Shown here: positions 25,501 through 36,305 of the stretch, piece after piece
Position numbering within the stretch: position 1 is the first letter of the stretch
Layout of the letters: each line of letters begins with the position of its first letter
Source: Acanthosoma haemorrhoidale
Taxonomy: Eukaryota; Arthropoda; Insecta; Hemiptera; Acanthosomatidae
Direction of reading: 5' to 3'
DNA: 64,000 nucleotides
Assembly (NCBI GenBank): GCA_930367205.1
Contig: OV884011.1
Span: 119,905,866 to 119,969,865 of the forward strand
The notes under the pieces: model-generated
What the model was told of the DNA's origin: nothing
The model's database searches: none
Seen by the model: only the letters and a program-made list of their open reading frames with translations
Position numbers and translations under genes: made by a program

Positions 25501-27983
25501 CACAATCTGCTCGTTTGGGTTATAGGTAATTGTGATCATTAATGTATCATTCATTCCAGATTTACAGTTCAGCATTCACTCATTCATAAGATTTATACAA
25601 ATACACACAGAGCCCACAGGGAACACCCCGTATGACTGTAGCTTCCCTCGCGTGCGAAAGAGGAAGTGACAGTAATTTTTACCCACTTCTCATCCACCAC
25701 ACCGATTGGTTCTGATTAACAACATCAAAATAAATAGTTGTGCTTATTATTACAGAAATTTTAGCGAGAAGCTCCTCAAATAACAAAATCAAGTGATAAA
25801 TGCGAGAAATTCAAAGAATATGACTAGAAAGCTTTTAAGTTACGACTTGGTTTCATCTCTACGGACCTGGTTTCTTGGAACCCACCCTAGCTGTTGCACA
25901 CGCGAAAACAGCAGCAACAAGTAAAAGCGACACCAGTAAGTAGGGGAGGCCACCCTCGGGTCGAAAAGAACTTTATTAAAGAAGAATGCAATTTCTTAGG
26001 ACGAGGGCGGGTGGCACGTAGGCACGGGATATTGCCTTGTCCTGGCCACAAATCAGCCCAGCCCAGATTTAGGGAATAAGAGCTGTTACAGCGCGCTCGT
26101 AATCCCTTTTACTGTTGGCTGCTTTCCTTCTTGATTTCGTAGTTTCACATTTATACTTATTGCCTCTCAAATCTGGCAGCTTCCTCAAAACTGCATTTCT
26201 TCCCGGATTACTTCATAATAATGAAAGATTTACTTTTATATTTTCCGAACTACCCCATAGGATTCATGCTCTGCCTCATAAAATTACTGTATTCTAAGGA
26301 ATCAAGCTTAGAAGGTGAAAATATGTTGACGCAAGATTGGAAACGGGAAATTTCGAAAAAAAGGAAAACTGTCACGTCGGGCAATGTTACAATTTAGCCG
26401 ATGCCTATTTTCAGGGTTGGCCCGTACAAGTTTTTAAGTAATATGCCAACAAAACTGAAGCCAGAGCCCTTTTGTTTTTATCGTTCTCCTCGACTCTGCA
26501 ATATACTCTTTCAAATACCAATTTGAAAGAGATGACCGAGATCTCTAATAAAATTTATACCCCCTCCAGAACAATTAAAGGAAATAAATAAGTGGATAAA
26601 TTCTGCTGACATGGAGGTTAGAATTAGAAAGACAAGGGAAAGGAATACATGAGCGGCCGACTTAAAGAGAAAAGGCTAGAGTAAACACAATATTTAAATG
26701 CTTTGATTCTCAACTCCCTGAGAACTAACATATCGAAACGGAGATCAGAGGATGATTCTAGGTGGAGGTTAGACTTTGTACCTGTACAATGCGAGGACAA
26801 AAAACTATATGAAATGATAAAAGAAACTAAGGAACTTATTTGCTTTTCTACCTTCTCTAGAAAGTCCTCTCAAACTAAAAAGTGAAATTCCATCAGTGCG
26901 TTAGTTACAAGAACAACAAGGATCTAAGCTCCAGAGAGGGAAGACTCTAGAACATTTTGGAGTAGTAAGTGACTGAGGAATGGACTAAGATAATATACAA
27001 ACTCCAAACCATTACCACAGCTTTAATAAAGCAAAAGACGGGCACAGAAGAAAAGAGCTTGCTTCTGACAGAAAATGATGGACTCTACAATAGGACCGGC
27101 TTTGTAAGAGACACGCATTTCGCTAGTACGATGGTATAAAAGAAGAACATTGTGATATGATATCCACAAGGGGCAGCTAATTTATCTGCTTAGAATTACG
27201 ACTCCCTGATTCCTAAAGTGCAGTACACACACTTACCAGAACATGTACCCTTACTCTGAGTTATACAGTACGCTCCCTCCCAGAAGGAAATCCCACTCAA
27301 GCATAATATACCAAGTCCTTCAAGTTGGGGTTTGGACAAGTGGTAAGCGAATCCTGTTCATGTAAAATACTTTAACTACATTCCTTAACGCCCTTGAATG
27401 TGGATCGATTCAAAAGAAAAGAACTGGCTCTTGTAAATATTTTAAAATCTAGACAAGGAATGTATGTTACTTACACCGAATCTTTGTACTATCCATTCAG
27501 AAAATAACTAGAATGGCCTTCAGCTGAAAGAGAGACATGTAACCAAAGTGACCATACCTGAGTGTATGCCATCTTTTATTGTTTATAAGTTCGTAAAACT
27601 TTAACGGACTAAACGTGTACTTGGAATATTTTATTTTTTTTAAGAACAAGAATCCCCAGTGTTAGGAATACCAATCTCAAGGATCTGTAAATATAAATTA
27701 AATTAGGATCTATTAAAAGCAAGACACAGAACTAGGTAGGATGAGGTGGTCTATTCTGATTGAATTATGAGGTATAAATAACAAAATTATAGAGATATGG
27801 AAAATAATATGTATAACAGTCAAGGGAATATTATGGAAATGGAAGCCATTGCTGCAGAATGTTTATAGTCATTGAGACTCCAGGTGAAGAAAATAAAAAA
27901 AGAATAACAACAAACGTAATCCCAGAAGACAACAAAGACCTGCAGGCACCAAAGATTAGAGCATGGCAGGAAAATATTACTTT
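19531..27983. other. Long gene-poor AT-rich stretch
   Basis: No supported gene in about 8.4 kb. Short frames such as 22,978-23,193 and 26,703-26,885 have no recognisable domains or convincing splice context. A somewhat GC-richer, non-repetitive patch at about 25,600-26,110 (with TTTATT and E-box-like sites) is a possible regulatory element. A patch at 23,755-23,860 containing an imperfect inverted repeat (CTGGATTCCAG / CTGGAATCTAG) may be an old repeat. Confidence 0.4.
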
Positions 27984-28098
27984 CTGAGTGGAGAGTATAA
28001 CGTATCAACCTGGAACACAAGAAGGGCGATGCAAATGTATCTGTGAGTTTTCATGGGATTACTCAGACTAAAGGAGTCTGTCTTTAATGTGCTGTATG

Positions 28099-28498
28099 AG
28101 TTTTTGCGCATGCGCAACTATTTACAACATCTCTCTACTTCGATCGTCCTTCAAATACTGAATACTACCGTCTATAGGCCATAGTTCAGTTACAAAATTG
28201 TTCCAGAAGGCAAATGACGGGAGCTGGTCACGAGGGAGCCCTCAAGACGTGAGTAAATCTCTTATTACATTTGTGTAAAGTGTAATAAGTGAAATCGGAC
28301 TGAGAAGTTAGCCATATTGGGACGCCTTGCCATTAGCCACTCACGGATTGGAGATACGAAGCAATAGGCTCTCTGAGCCAGACGGTCTGGTGGCTCAGAG
28401 CCAAGACTGGTGACTCGCCCCTGGAAGCTGTGAGTTCTCGAATCCCAGCGACGCTTACGTTGTTTTTTTACTAACGTAACAAACATTGTTATGATAAA
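28099..28498 (+). promoter_or_regulatory. Jockey J1 5' UTR / internal promoter region
   Basis: The element begins with the palindrome GCGCATGCGC (28,106-28,115). The composite copy has GCGCCTGCGC at the corresponding place (35,493-35,502), so a GC palindrome near the start is a shared feature; it equals the NRF1-type binding consensus. Jockey elements carry internal promoters here, so a role in transcription is plausible. Both copies also share a GCCATATTG block near the middle of the UTR. Confidence 0.5.
28384..28455 (+). repeat. tRNA-like (pol III A/B box) segment inside the J1 5' UTR
   Basis: The segment holds TGGTGGCTCAGAGCC, resembling an A box (TGGCnnAGTGG). About 40 bp later comes GTTCTCGAATCCC, resembling a B box (GGTTCGAATCC) with one inserted base. 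The spacing and the text between them resemble the head of a tRNA-derived SINE. The corresponding part of the composite Jockey UTR lacks it. It may be a nested SINE head or a coincidence. Confidence 0.35.
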
Positions 28499-29812
28499 AT
28501 GCGTTTTTACCAACAACTAATATCACAAAATAAAAAAAAAAGATCTAGGTCACTAGGTCCAACTCCGACAACGTCGCCTGTAAAGCGAAAACCAAGAAGG
28601 TCAGATAGGAACGTACAAATGACCTCCTCTGCAGCTAGTTCCATGGAGAAGATACCTCCACAGGCCAGTACATCTAAAAAAGAAACTGCCATAGAGTCGC
28701 CTTTCTTCACGCCAAACACCTTTGAGGCGTTAAAAAATATCCAAGCAGAAGAAATGGAAGTCAAAAAAACACCCACTCAGCCCAAGCCGCCTGCTATATT
28801 TGTACGTAACATTAGCAACTTTAAATTCCTATGCTCACAAATAAGCAAAATTGAAGGTACCAGAAAATATACGTGCCTCAATCGCTCTTGGGATACAAAA
28901 ATTTCCCCAGACACTCCCGATACTTATCGAGCGATTGCTAAATATTTGGATGGAACCAATGCAGACTTCCATACATATCAGTTGAAACAAGAACGATCGC
29001 TACGAGTAGTGATAAGAAATCTGCACCCGACCACGCCAGCTAATTAAATTGAAGACGAACTCGCAGCTCTGGGATTCAAAGTTCGCCAAATAACGAATGT
29101 TTTACGTGAGGACAGGCAAAAAGACGAATCCATCAAAACGGCGTTACCGTTATTCTTTGTATATCTCTAGCGGACGGACATCTGGCGTGGAGAAGATATA
29201 TGATCTAACATACCTGTATTACACAAGGGTACAGGTTGAAAAACCGTACCCCAAACGTGACATTGTCCAGTGCCATAACTGTCAGGCATATGGGCACACA
29301 AAATCTTACTGCCACCACCCTCCCATATGTGTAAAGTGCAGTGGTCAGCACAAAAGTGAATTGTGCAAAAAGCTCCTAAAATCGCCTGCGGTATGCGTAC
29401 TTTGCAAGCAAGGCCATCCGGCCAACTACAAGGGCTGCGAGGCTTACAGAACGCTGAAGTCGAGGACCAAACAACGCCGTCAGCCAGAAGTGGAAAAACT
29501 TGCAACAAGATGCGGCAGAGCCAGAAATTTAAGGCCTTCTGTCTCTCCGTTCGCAACAGAGAGCAGTCACAGGCAACGCACACTCTCTGTCCGCAAGATC
29601 ACCTTTCCCAGCATTCCGTTCATCCCGTCAACCCACAAACTCTATCCCATCTTCAGCCACACATCTCGCACATTCCTCCACCTTTAAGTTCTTCAGATCT
29701 CACCAGCCTTTTAACCTCATTCCTTACAGAGTTCAGAACTCTAATTACTCCTCTCATTTCCCTTCTTACAAATCTTGTCTCCTACCTTATCCCCGTTAAA
29801 CAAAATCCATAA
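28499..29812 (+). pseudogene. Jockey J1 ORF1 (Gag-like RNA-binding protein), broken
   Basis: It starts at an ATG (28,499) giving a Lys/Arg- and Ser/Thr-rich N-terminus (MRFYQQLISQNKKKRSRS). The central IFVRNISNFKFLCSQI segment resembles the RNA-binding part of Jockey ORF1. Three zinc knuckles follow at 29,271-29,438: CX2CX4HX4C, CX2CX3HX4C and CX2CX3HX6C. The C-terminal part is Ser/Pro/Leu-rich and ends at TAA 29,810-29,812. ORF1 protein coats element RNA. An in-frame TAA at 29,045 and frame changes on either side of the knuckles break it; the N- and C-terminal parts share one frame and the knuckle part lies in another. Confidence 0.85.
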
Positions 29813-32330
29813 GTGGATCCTTCCGACTCCTTATCCATTCTCCTTTGGAATGCGAATGGTGCTCGCACCTACACTAACGAACTGACAGCACTATTCCACG
29901 ACAAGAATATTGACGTAGCTCTCATTACTGAAACAAGACTTACGAGTAAACGATCATTTACGGTTCGACAGTACCATACTTACCGAACTGATCACCCAGA
30001 TGGACGAGCTCATGCAGGTACCGCTGTCATTGTTCATAACTCCATTTCTCATCACATTGTTCCTTTGGTAGCACATGATTTCCTTCTGTCCACTGCAGTT
30101 TCAATCAGCACCTTCCCTTTCCCCCTTACTCTAGCATCAGTGTACTGCCCTCCTAATAAATCCATATCCGATTCCCAATTCATCTCCTTTCTAGACTCCA
30201 TCGGACATTGTTTCCTTGTGGGTGGGGACTTTAATGCGAAGCACCAACACTAGGGGTCAAGATCCACAATTACACGTGGACGTGCTTTGCTGTCTGCACT
30301 CACACGGAAACATTGCTCCACGATCTCTCCTCGCACAGCCACCTATTGGCCATCAGATCCCAACCGAAATCCAGAACTCCTAGACTTCTTCTTCTACAAT
30401 AGTTTAGGAACACTAAACTATTCACTTAAGCGCTTCGATGACCTCTCCTCCGATCATAGCAGTTTATTATTAACCATTTCTCTAAGACCAATTCACAACC
30501 TGCCTCCTCCTTCATTTATTCGGAGCCCAGTCAATTGGGACTACTTCCGCCAGCTTCTTACAGGCTACGTAGACCTCAAAATGTCCCTGAAAACATCCCA
30601 AGACCTTGACGATACAGTGCATTCTTTCACTACTCTGGTTCAGAGGTCAGGTTGGAAGGCATCGTTGCCCCACCGTCATCCGAAAACTCACAATCAAAAT
30701 TGATTACCTCAGCTTCTCAAAGACCTAATCCAATCCAAACGCCATTCCAGAACAGTATGGCAAAGATCCCGACATCCTGTTGATTGCCGCTCATACAATC
30801 AGTATTGCAGACTGGTAAAGCGGCAATTGACGTCCTTCCGTCCCGATTCCTTCAATTCCCACCTCCCTCTCTTTCTGCCAGGGATAACTCCCTGTGGAAT
30901 GTAACTAAAAAAATCCTAAAGTATCATCCTGTTTCACACCCACTCCGTCATGATGATGGGTCCTGGGCGGCTTCGGATGGGGATGGTTCGGTGGAATTCG
31001 TTCTGCATCTTACCCATACTTTCAGACCTCACCTTTATCATCAAAACCATACTCATAGCACAACTGTAGAAGATTACCTTACTTCACCTATACCTCTCTC
31101 ACTTTCACCAAAAGCCGTAACCCCTCTGAGGTCAAATACCTTCTGAAAAACTTACCTTACCAAAAATCCCCTGGATATGATCTCCTTACTCCTCAAATTC
31201 TCAAACAGCTTCCTCATAAAGCCATAATCTTCCTAACCTACATCTATAACTGCATTATCCGAACGACACACTTTCCTCTCCTCTGGAAACACTCCATTAT
31301 TGTCCTATTCGCCAAACCCGGAAAACAACCCGAAGAAGCCTCATCTTACCGTCCGATTAGCCTACTCCCTATCCTCTCAAAAATATTTGAGAAACTCCTC
31401 TTAAAACGTCTACTTTCAATTGTCAAATCCAAAAACCTTTTTCAAATACACCAGTTTGGCTTCCGTCAACAACATTCCACTACTCAACAAGGCCTTCGCG
31501 TTGTTGATCACATTTCTTCAGCCCTTGAATCCAAACAGTATTGCACTGCTTCATTTTTGGACATAGCTCATGCTTTTGACAGGGTTTGGCACGAAGGTTT
31601 TCTTTATAAGCTCAAAACATATCTGCCACTGACCCTTTTCCTAATCCTAAAGTCCTACCTTTCAAACCGCTTCTTCCATATCCGCTGTGGTTTGGAATAT
31701 TCTAACTACTATCCCATAAAAGCAGGAGTTCCACAGGGCAGCGTTCTGGGTCACATCCTCTATAACCTATACACCACTGTTGTCCCCTTAACCCTTAATA
31801 GCTTTTTGGCAACATTTGCAGATGACACTGCAGTCTTGTAATCCCACTCAGACTCTGATATAGCATCCCAAAACCTTCCAAAACACCTTGATGAGTTCGA
31901 GTATTGGTGCAACCAATGGCGAATCAAGGTCAATGAAGCAAAATGTTCCCACATAACCTTTACCCTCTGCCGCAAGTCCTGTCCGCTAGTCTTTTACAAT
32001 TCGATTCCTCTCCCCGTGTCTGAGACAGTAAGGTATTTATGCTTCCATCTCGACAAAAGACTGACATGGAACCCACACACGAAGCTAAAAAGACAAGAAC
32101 TAAACAGACGCTTTGGACAACTGTACAGACTACTTCGAAGGTCATCCCATCTCTCAATAGAATATAAACTACTTATTTAAAAAGTTATACTTATGCCCTA
32201 TTACGTCAGCAACAAAACCCTTCATAATGATCCTAATATACCCTACATTCTTGAACTCATCCCTTCCAAATTCATGAAATTCCACAGTAACCTATCCAAC
32301 CACCCTGATCTCGTAGCACAGTCATTGCAC
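29813..32330 (+). pseudogene. Jockey J1 ORF2 (endonuclease / reverse transcriptase), broken
   Basis: It starts directly after the ORF1 stop with GTGGATCC, in the ORF1 frame. The endonuclease domain (29,813-30,703) shows LLWNANG, the catalytic-Glu block ITETRL, SVYCPPNKS and the GGDFNA motif. Its frame is cut by a TAG at 30,251 where the composite copy has Trp. The RT domain (about 31,150-31,850) shows SYRPISLLP, FLDIAHAFDRVWH, GVPQGSVLG and FADD (31,815-31,826). A TAA follows FADD shortly after. The enzyme would nick target DNA and reverse-transcribe the element RNA. Several frameshifts lie between 30,700 and 31,560, and a ~105-bp deletion lies near 32,190. Confidence 0.88.
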
Positions 32331-32718
32331 TGATCCACTCATCCCTATAATCCTCCTCGGTGACTGAAACGGCAGTGGCCTCCTATAAATGCAGAGAATT
32401 CCAGTGGGAATCCTGGCAATGGCCAGTTTCTCCAATCATGTCCTGAGCGTATGTGGCTCTCGCGCTCTTCGTTGGCTTCGCTCGGCGTGGCTGGTGGGGG
32501 ACTTCCCAAGACTCTTCTTCCTCTTTCGCATGCAAGGGAGGCAACAACTATGTGGACTTGGGTGGCCCCTGGGCTGTTTGTAAATATTGTATGAATGTGC
32601 GAGTGAATGATGAATTGTAAATATGGTATGAATGAAAACATTTATCTCAATTATTTATTGCTTATTAAGTATTGAGGTAGATTGTAATTTCATCTTAATA
32701 AAGTTGTTTATATATATG
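32331..32718 (+). other. Jockey J1 3' UTR
   Basis: This GC-richer non-coding tail (GGCTTCGCTCGGC, GGGGGACTTCCCAAGAC) passes into AT-rich sequence with AATAAA just before the end. It is collinear with 40,800-41,195 of the composite copy. Confidence 0.8.
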
Positions 32719-33380
32719 AATGGGCTGTATGTTGAAAGGGAAGTTGGACTTGTACCAGTGTAACCAATGGAAATCTTGGATCGATGAAATCTTCCTTGAT
32801 TGCAGAGTCATGAAGAATGGTAAGGAGTTCTCGACAACTGCACATCTCTCTTGTGCATACAAATTTTTTAAAAGAAACGAATTCATTATAGCCATGGGAA
32901 AGGTGATCCACCTGGCAATACAGGGAATAATGTGCTAATGAAATGCCAAATAATCGTTCATTGCAGGTGGTTTTAGACAGGGTGACTAACATTGTTGTAA
33001 TTTCATTATTTTATTTCAACTTGACATCGATGCTGGTAATTAGATCTTCAGGTATTAGATAAGAAGTACTAAACTCCATGTAACGATGCTACTTTTAGTA
33101 CATTTTCATGACGGGGGGATAATTACCTAACCATTTTAAGTTTCTACTTGAGAATTCATAGTCTTTCTAGTACTACTCATACTAAATGATAGAATATGCA
33201 ATATCGCATCAAGACTGCATATATACATAAATTCATTTAAGACTCTGACCATGAAACCACAATTTCAATGGGAAACGTCAGTTTAGGCGGGCTGATGAAC
33301 TGCAATTTGGTGTCACTAGTCTGTGCAGAAATTGGGCCAAGGTCGGAATGCTTGACGACGAATCATGATATGTATCAGAT

Positions 33381-35471
33381 TTAATCATTAAGTGTATACG
33401 TGAGAATTCATACTCATTCTACATACTAGAGACTTCACAAGTTTGAAAAAGATAAAATTGAAAATTGAATACCTATACTACATATATATGTGTCTGTAAA
33501 TTCCTTTAGCACTCTATTGTGAAAACACAATATCAATGGAAGAACGTCAGAATGCAGCGAAATCGTTCAGAGATAGAGAAACCAACAGGAGAATTAGGGA
33601 ATTCTGAGTTTCCATCGAAACCTTCAAACCTGTTGAAATATTTTCTGTATAATATATGCAGGAAGAGATGTGGCTTTGGACTTCCAATGCCTCAGAAGCT
33701 TAACCAATACTAAGACAATACCTTATACTAATCTGTTTGTTGAACAAAATGCACACAACATGCACCATGCAAACGGTTTGTTTTCAAATTTAATCTTCCT
33801 CTACTTTTATGAAAAAGTCTTTATGAAGTACTGGTAAGAAGATATGAAAAAAAGTCAAGAAATGCATAGACATATTTGATCAAAACCTCGATCGAAAATG
33901 ACAATCAAAAATACCATGTCCTCGGACGGAGCAGTGAAATCGCAAGGAGGGCTGTAACTCAGCAGCCCCGGTGGAAGCCACTTTTCAATTGGTTCCCCAC
34001 CCGGCATTACTTGTTGCTCTTCCTACCACCCTAATATACGGCCTTGCAAATATAAGCCGGCCACTACCAACATCCTGGATATTGGAGCCTGATCTATCAC
34101 CTCTGGCTAGGAATATCCTCTTCCAGCTTAAGGTAGGAGTCATCCATCCCCCAACTAACTTGGGATGGAGCCATTCCTGGTGAACTTTCATTACTTCGGC
34201 CGTCTTGCGGTATATTTTCAAGTGAATGTGATAAACCTCAAAGTACTCGAGGAAACATCAATCGAAAGATGTCCAATTTCCTAAGTAAAATATGGCTGAT
34301 TATTCTAAAAGAATTCAGTTTTCTAGTAGTAAAAATAACTATATTATGCAATAAATTTTAATCAATGAACGTATTATGTTCATTCGTTCCGGGGTTAAAA
34401 TAACCACATACATGATGATACATCGCGCATATTCAACTTCTATCAAAGGCAAATAGTTCCTAAAGATATTGTCTCTAAAGATATAAGCTTCTGAGTCACA
34501 AGAGGAATAAAATCACAAGTGTCTTATACGAGAAAATATTTTGACAGGGCTGGAGGTTTCGATGGAACCTGATAACTCCACAACTTTCGGGTTGGTTCCC
34601 CCATCCTGAGCTTCCTTAGCATAAAAAACTGGCATTGTAAATATAAATTGTTTTTAGATTTTTCTAGCATTCTTGCAAAGCCCCTCAGTACTGCAGAGTA
34701 GGCAGAAGGAGCTTCCAATTAATCTCAAAAATTTTCCCGAGTTCCCGACCACAGATTTTTGAGGTCACGAGCTAGAGTGTGAAACCTACCTTATTTTTTA
34801 CCATTTCTCTTTCTACTTTATTTGATCAATTTACCTTAACTAATTTGGCAGGTCCGTCATGAGATCTTTAATTCAAATTGTTTTATGTCTTTGACATAGG
34901 AATTTATCCCGATTGAATAGCCCGATCTCAAGGCTAATGTTGTAGTTATTAATAAATTGAGAAACTAGGAATTGTGAAATATATTCAAATAAAATGGTTA
35001 TAACAAATAATTATAATTATATAGAGTGCTGACAAAAAGTATAAAAAAATATTCAATTCCTTTTAAATTAGGATAGTTACTACTAATTCCAAAAAACATG
35101 AAATTTGAGCTCAATTTCTTTTAATGGATCCATAATAAGAAACAATATTAATATCACCCAATCGATGATCTTCCTTTAATCCAATCAACGTCACTTTCTG
35201 CTGTTGGTTCTTCTCCTCTCTTCCTGTTGGTGACCGCCAATTCGGGAGCTTGCTAAGTCCGCTCTTCTCGACGGTTGTGCTAAGACCGCCCGTTTTATCG
35301 CATCCCCACTCCTAGGAGCATAAGGGAAAATGCTTATCAGATGTGAGGGTTCCTGGTCATGATATTCTCAAATATCATGAATGTTACAAGTGACAGGCCA
35401 GTATTTGGATAACATTAAATGAACCGGTGGAATTAATACAACTAATGGTCCTTAATAAGCAAAATTCAGTC
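33381..35471. other. Spacer between Jockey copies, with an inverted repeat pair
   Basis: No gene. About 70-80 bp at 33,578-33,655 (plus) and 34,532-34,615 (minus) are inverted copies. Shared landmarks are GAAACCAAC, TTTCCATCGAAACC and TGAAATATTTTCT (with small differences). A GC-richer patch at 33,925-34,215 lies between them. The arrangement could be a decayed DNA transposon or MITE, or two independent insertions. Confidence 0.4.
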
Positions 35472-35896
35472 ATTGTATTCAAGATATGTACTGCGCCTGC
35501 GCTAAACTTTAACAAATCGTATTCGTGTCGCTGTACAAACAAACTGGTTTTGTTACAGTTCATTGGAAGTGTTTCGGTCGTAGAACTGTTTAACCGACTG
35601 TTGGGTGAACTGTCCATGGAGGAGCTATCTACAGGTGAGTGGATTGTGAAGCCGTTGACTGTATTTGCGCATTGTATGTTGTATATTTCATAGAGAAGGC
35701 GGCCATATTGAGAGGCTGGGTAGTAACTCAGCCCTGCTAATGATAACGGTGGGGTGGCCGGCCAGACCCTCACAACCTTAAATGTAGCCTATAGCATCGT
35801 AGACTCTTGTCTAGTATACGTCTACCTACTACAACATATTTTTTATTTATAAACAAAATATTTAAAAATTCAGATAAATATTGTTTATGACGAAAC

Positions 35897-36305
35897 ATGC
35901 GTTTCTATCAACAAGTTGCTAGGTCGGCTCGCAAGCCAAGCCACGACGATCTAATAGAACTGTGCCTGAAAATTCTTCAGCACCCTCCAGCTCTATGGAA
36001 GAATTACAGCCACAACCTAGCACATCAAAACAAACAACAACCCATGAGTCTCCATTTTTCACGCCCAACAGTTATGAAGTGTTGAAAAATATTCAAGTAT
36101 AGAAGATATGGACTCTACTCACACAACACCCACACAACCCAAGCCACATGAGATATTTGTACGTAATATTAGTAATTTTAAATTACTATGTAATCAAATG
36201 AGTAAAATCGTGTGAACGGGCAAATACACGTGCCTCAATCGGTCTTGGGACACAAAAATTTCTCAGGAGACTCCCGATACATATCGAGCAATAATCAAAT
36301 ACTTG
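35897..36305 (+). pseudogene. J2 ORF1 N-terminal remnant
   Basis: It starts at an ATG corresponding to that of J1 ORF1 (MRFYQQ...), followed by related but frameshifted sequence and the IFVRNISNFK block. At about 36,303 it joins directly to the middle of ORF2, at the point matching J1 position ~30,765. The zinc knuckles and the whole endonuclease domain are deleted. Confidence 0.75.

Larger units (their letters stand above)
28099..32718 (+). mobile_element. Near full-length Jockey-clade non-LTR retrotransposon (copy J1)
   Basis: This is a 4.6-kb element with a 5' UTR (~400 bp), ORF1 with three CCHC zinc knuckles, ORF2 with apurinic-type endonuclease and reverse transcriptase, and a 3' UTR ending in AATAAAGTTGTTTATATATATG without a long poly-A. 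It is bounded by a 13-bp target duplication with one mismatch (28,086-28,098 and 32,719-32,731). The pre-insertion site survives at 41.24-42.00 kb. ORF1 and ORF2 carry stops and frameshifts, and about 105 bp of ORF2 (after 32,190) are deleted relative to the composite copy, so J1 is inactive. Confidence 0.9.
27984..33380 (+). repeat. Host repeat 'R', plus-strand copy, split by a Jockey insertion
   Basis: The two pieces 27,984-28,098 and 32,719-33,380 are contiguous in the inverted copy at 41,238-42,000, so this ~765-bp unit was cut by the Jockey element at 28,099-32,718. At the break the unit reads AATGTGCTGTATG on the left and AATGGGCTGTATG on the right (a target duplication); the uninterrupted copy has the sequence once. 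No coding region is clear in the repeat, and the small frames at 32,708-32,992 are shadows. Its class is unknown. Confidence 0.8.

Noticed and set aside
28507..29583. Minus-strand frames of 89 and 138 codons
   Set aside because: Antisense shadows of Jockey ORF1, which has clear zinc knuckles on the plus strand.
32708..32992. 94-codon minus-strand and 72-codon plus-strand frames right of Jockey J1
   Set aside because: They lie in the host repeat, and the other copy at 41.2-42.0 kb has stops and indels in both frames.
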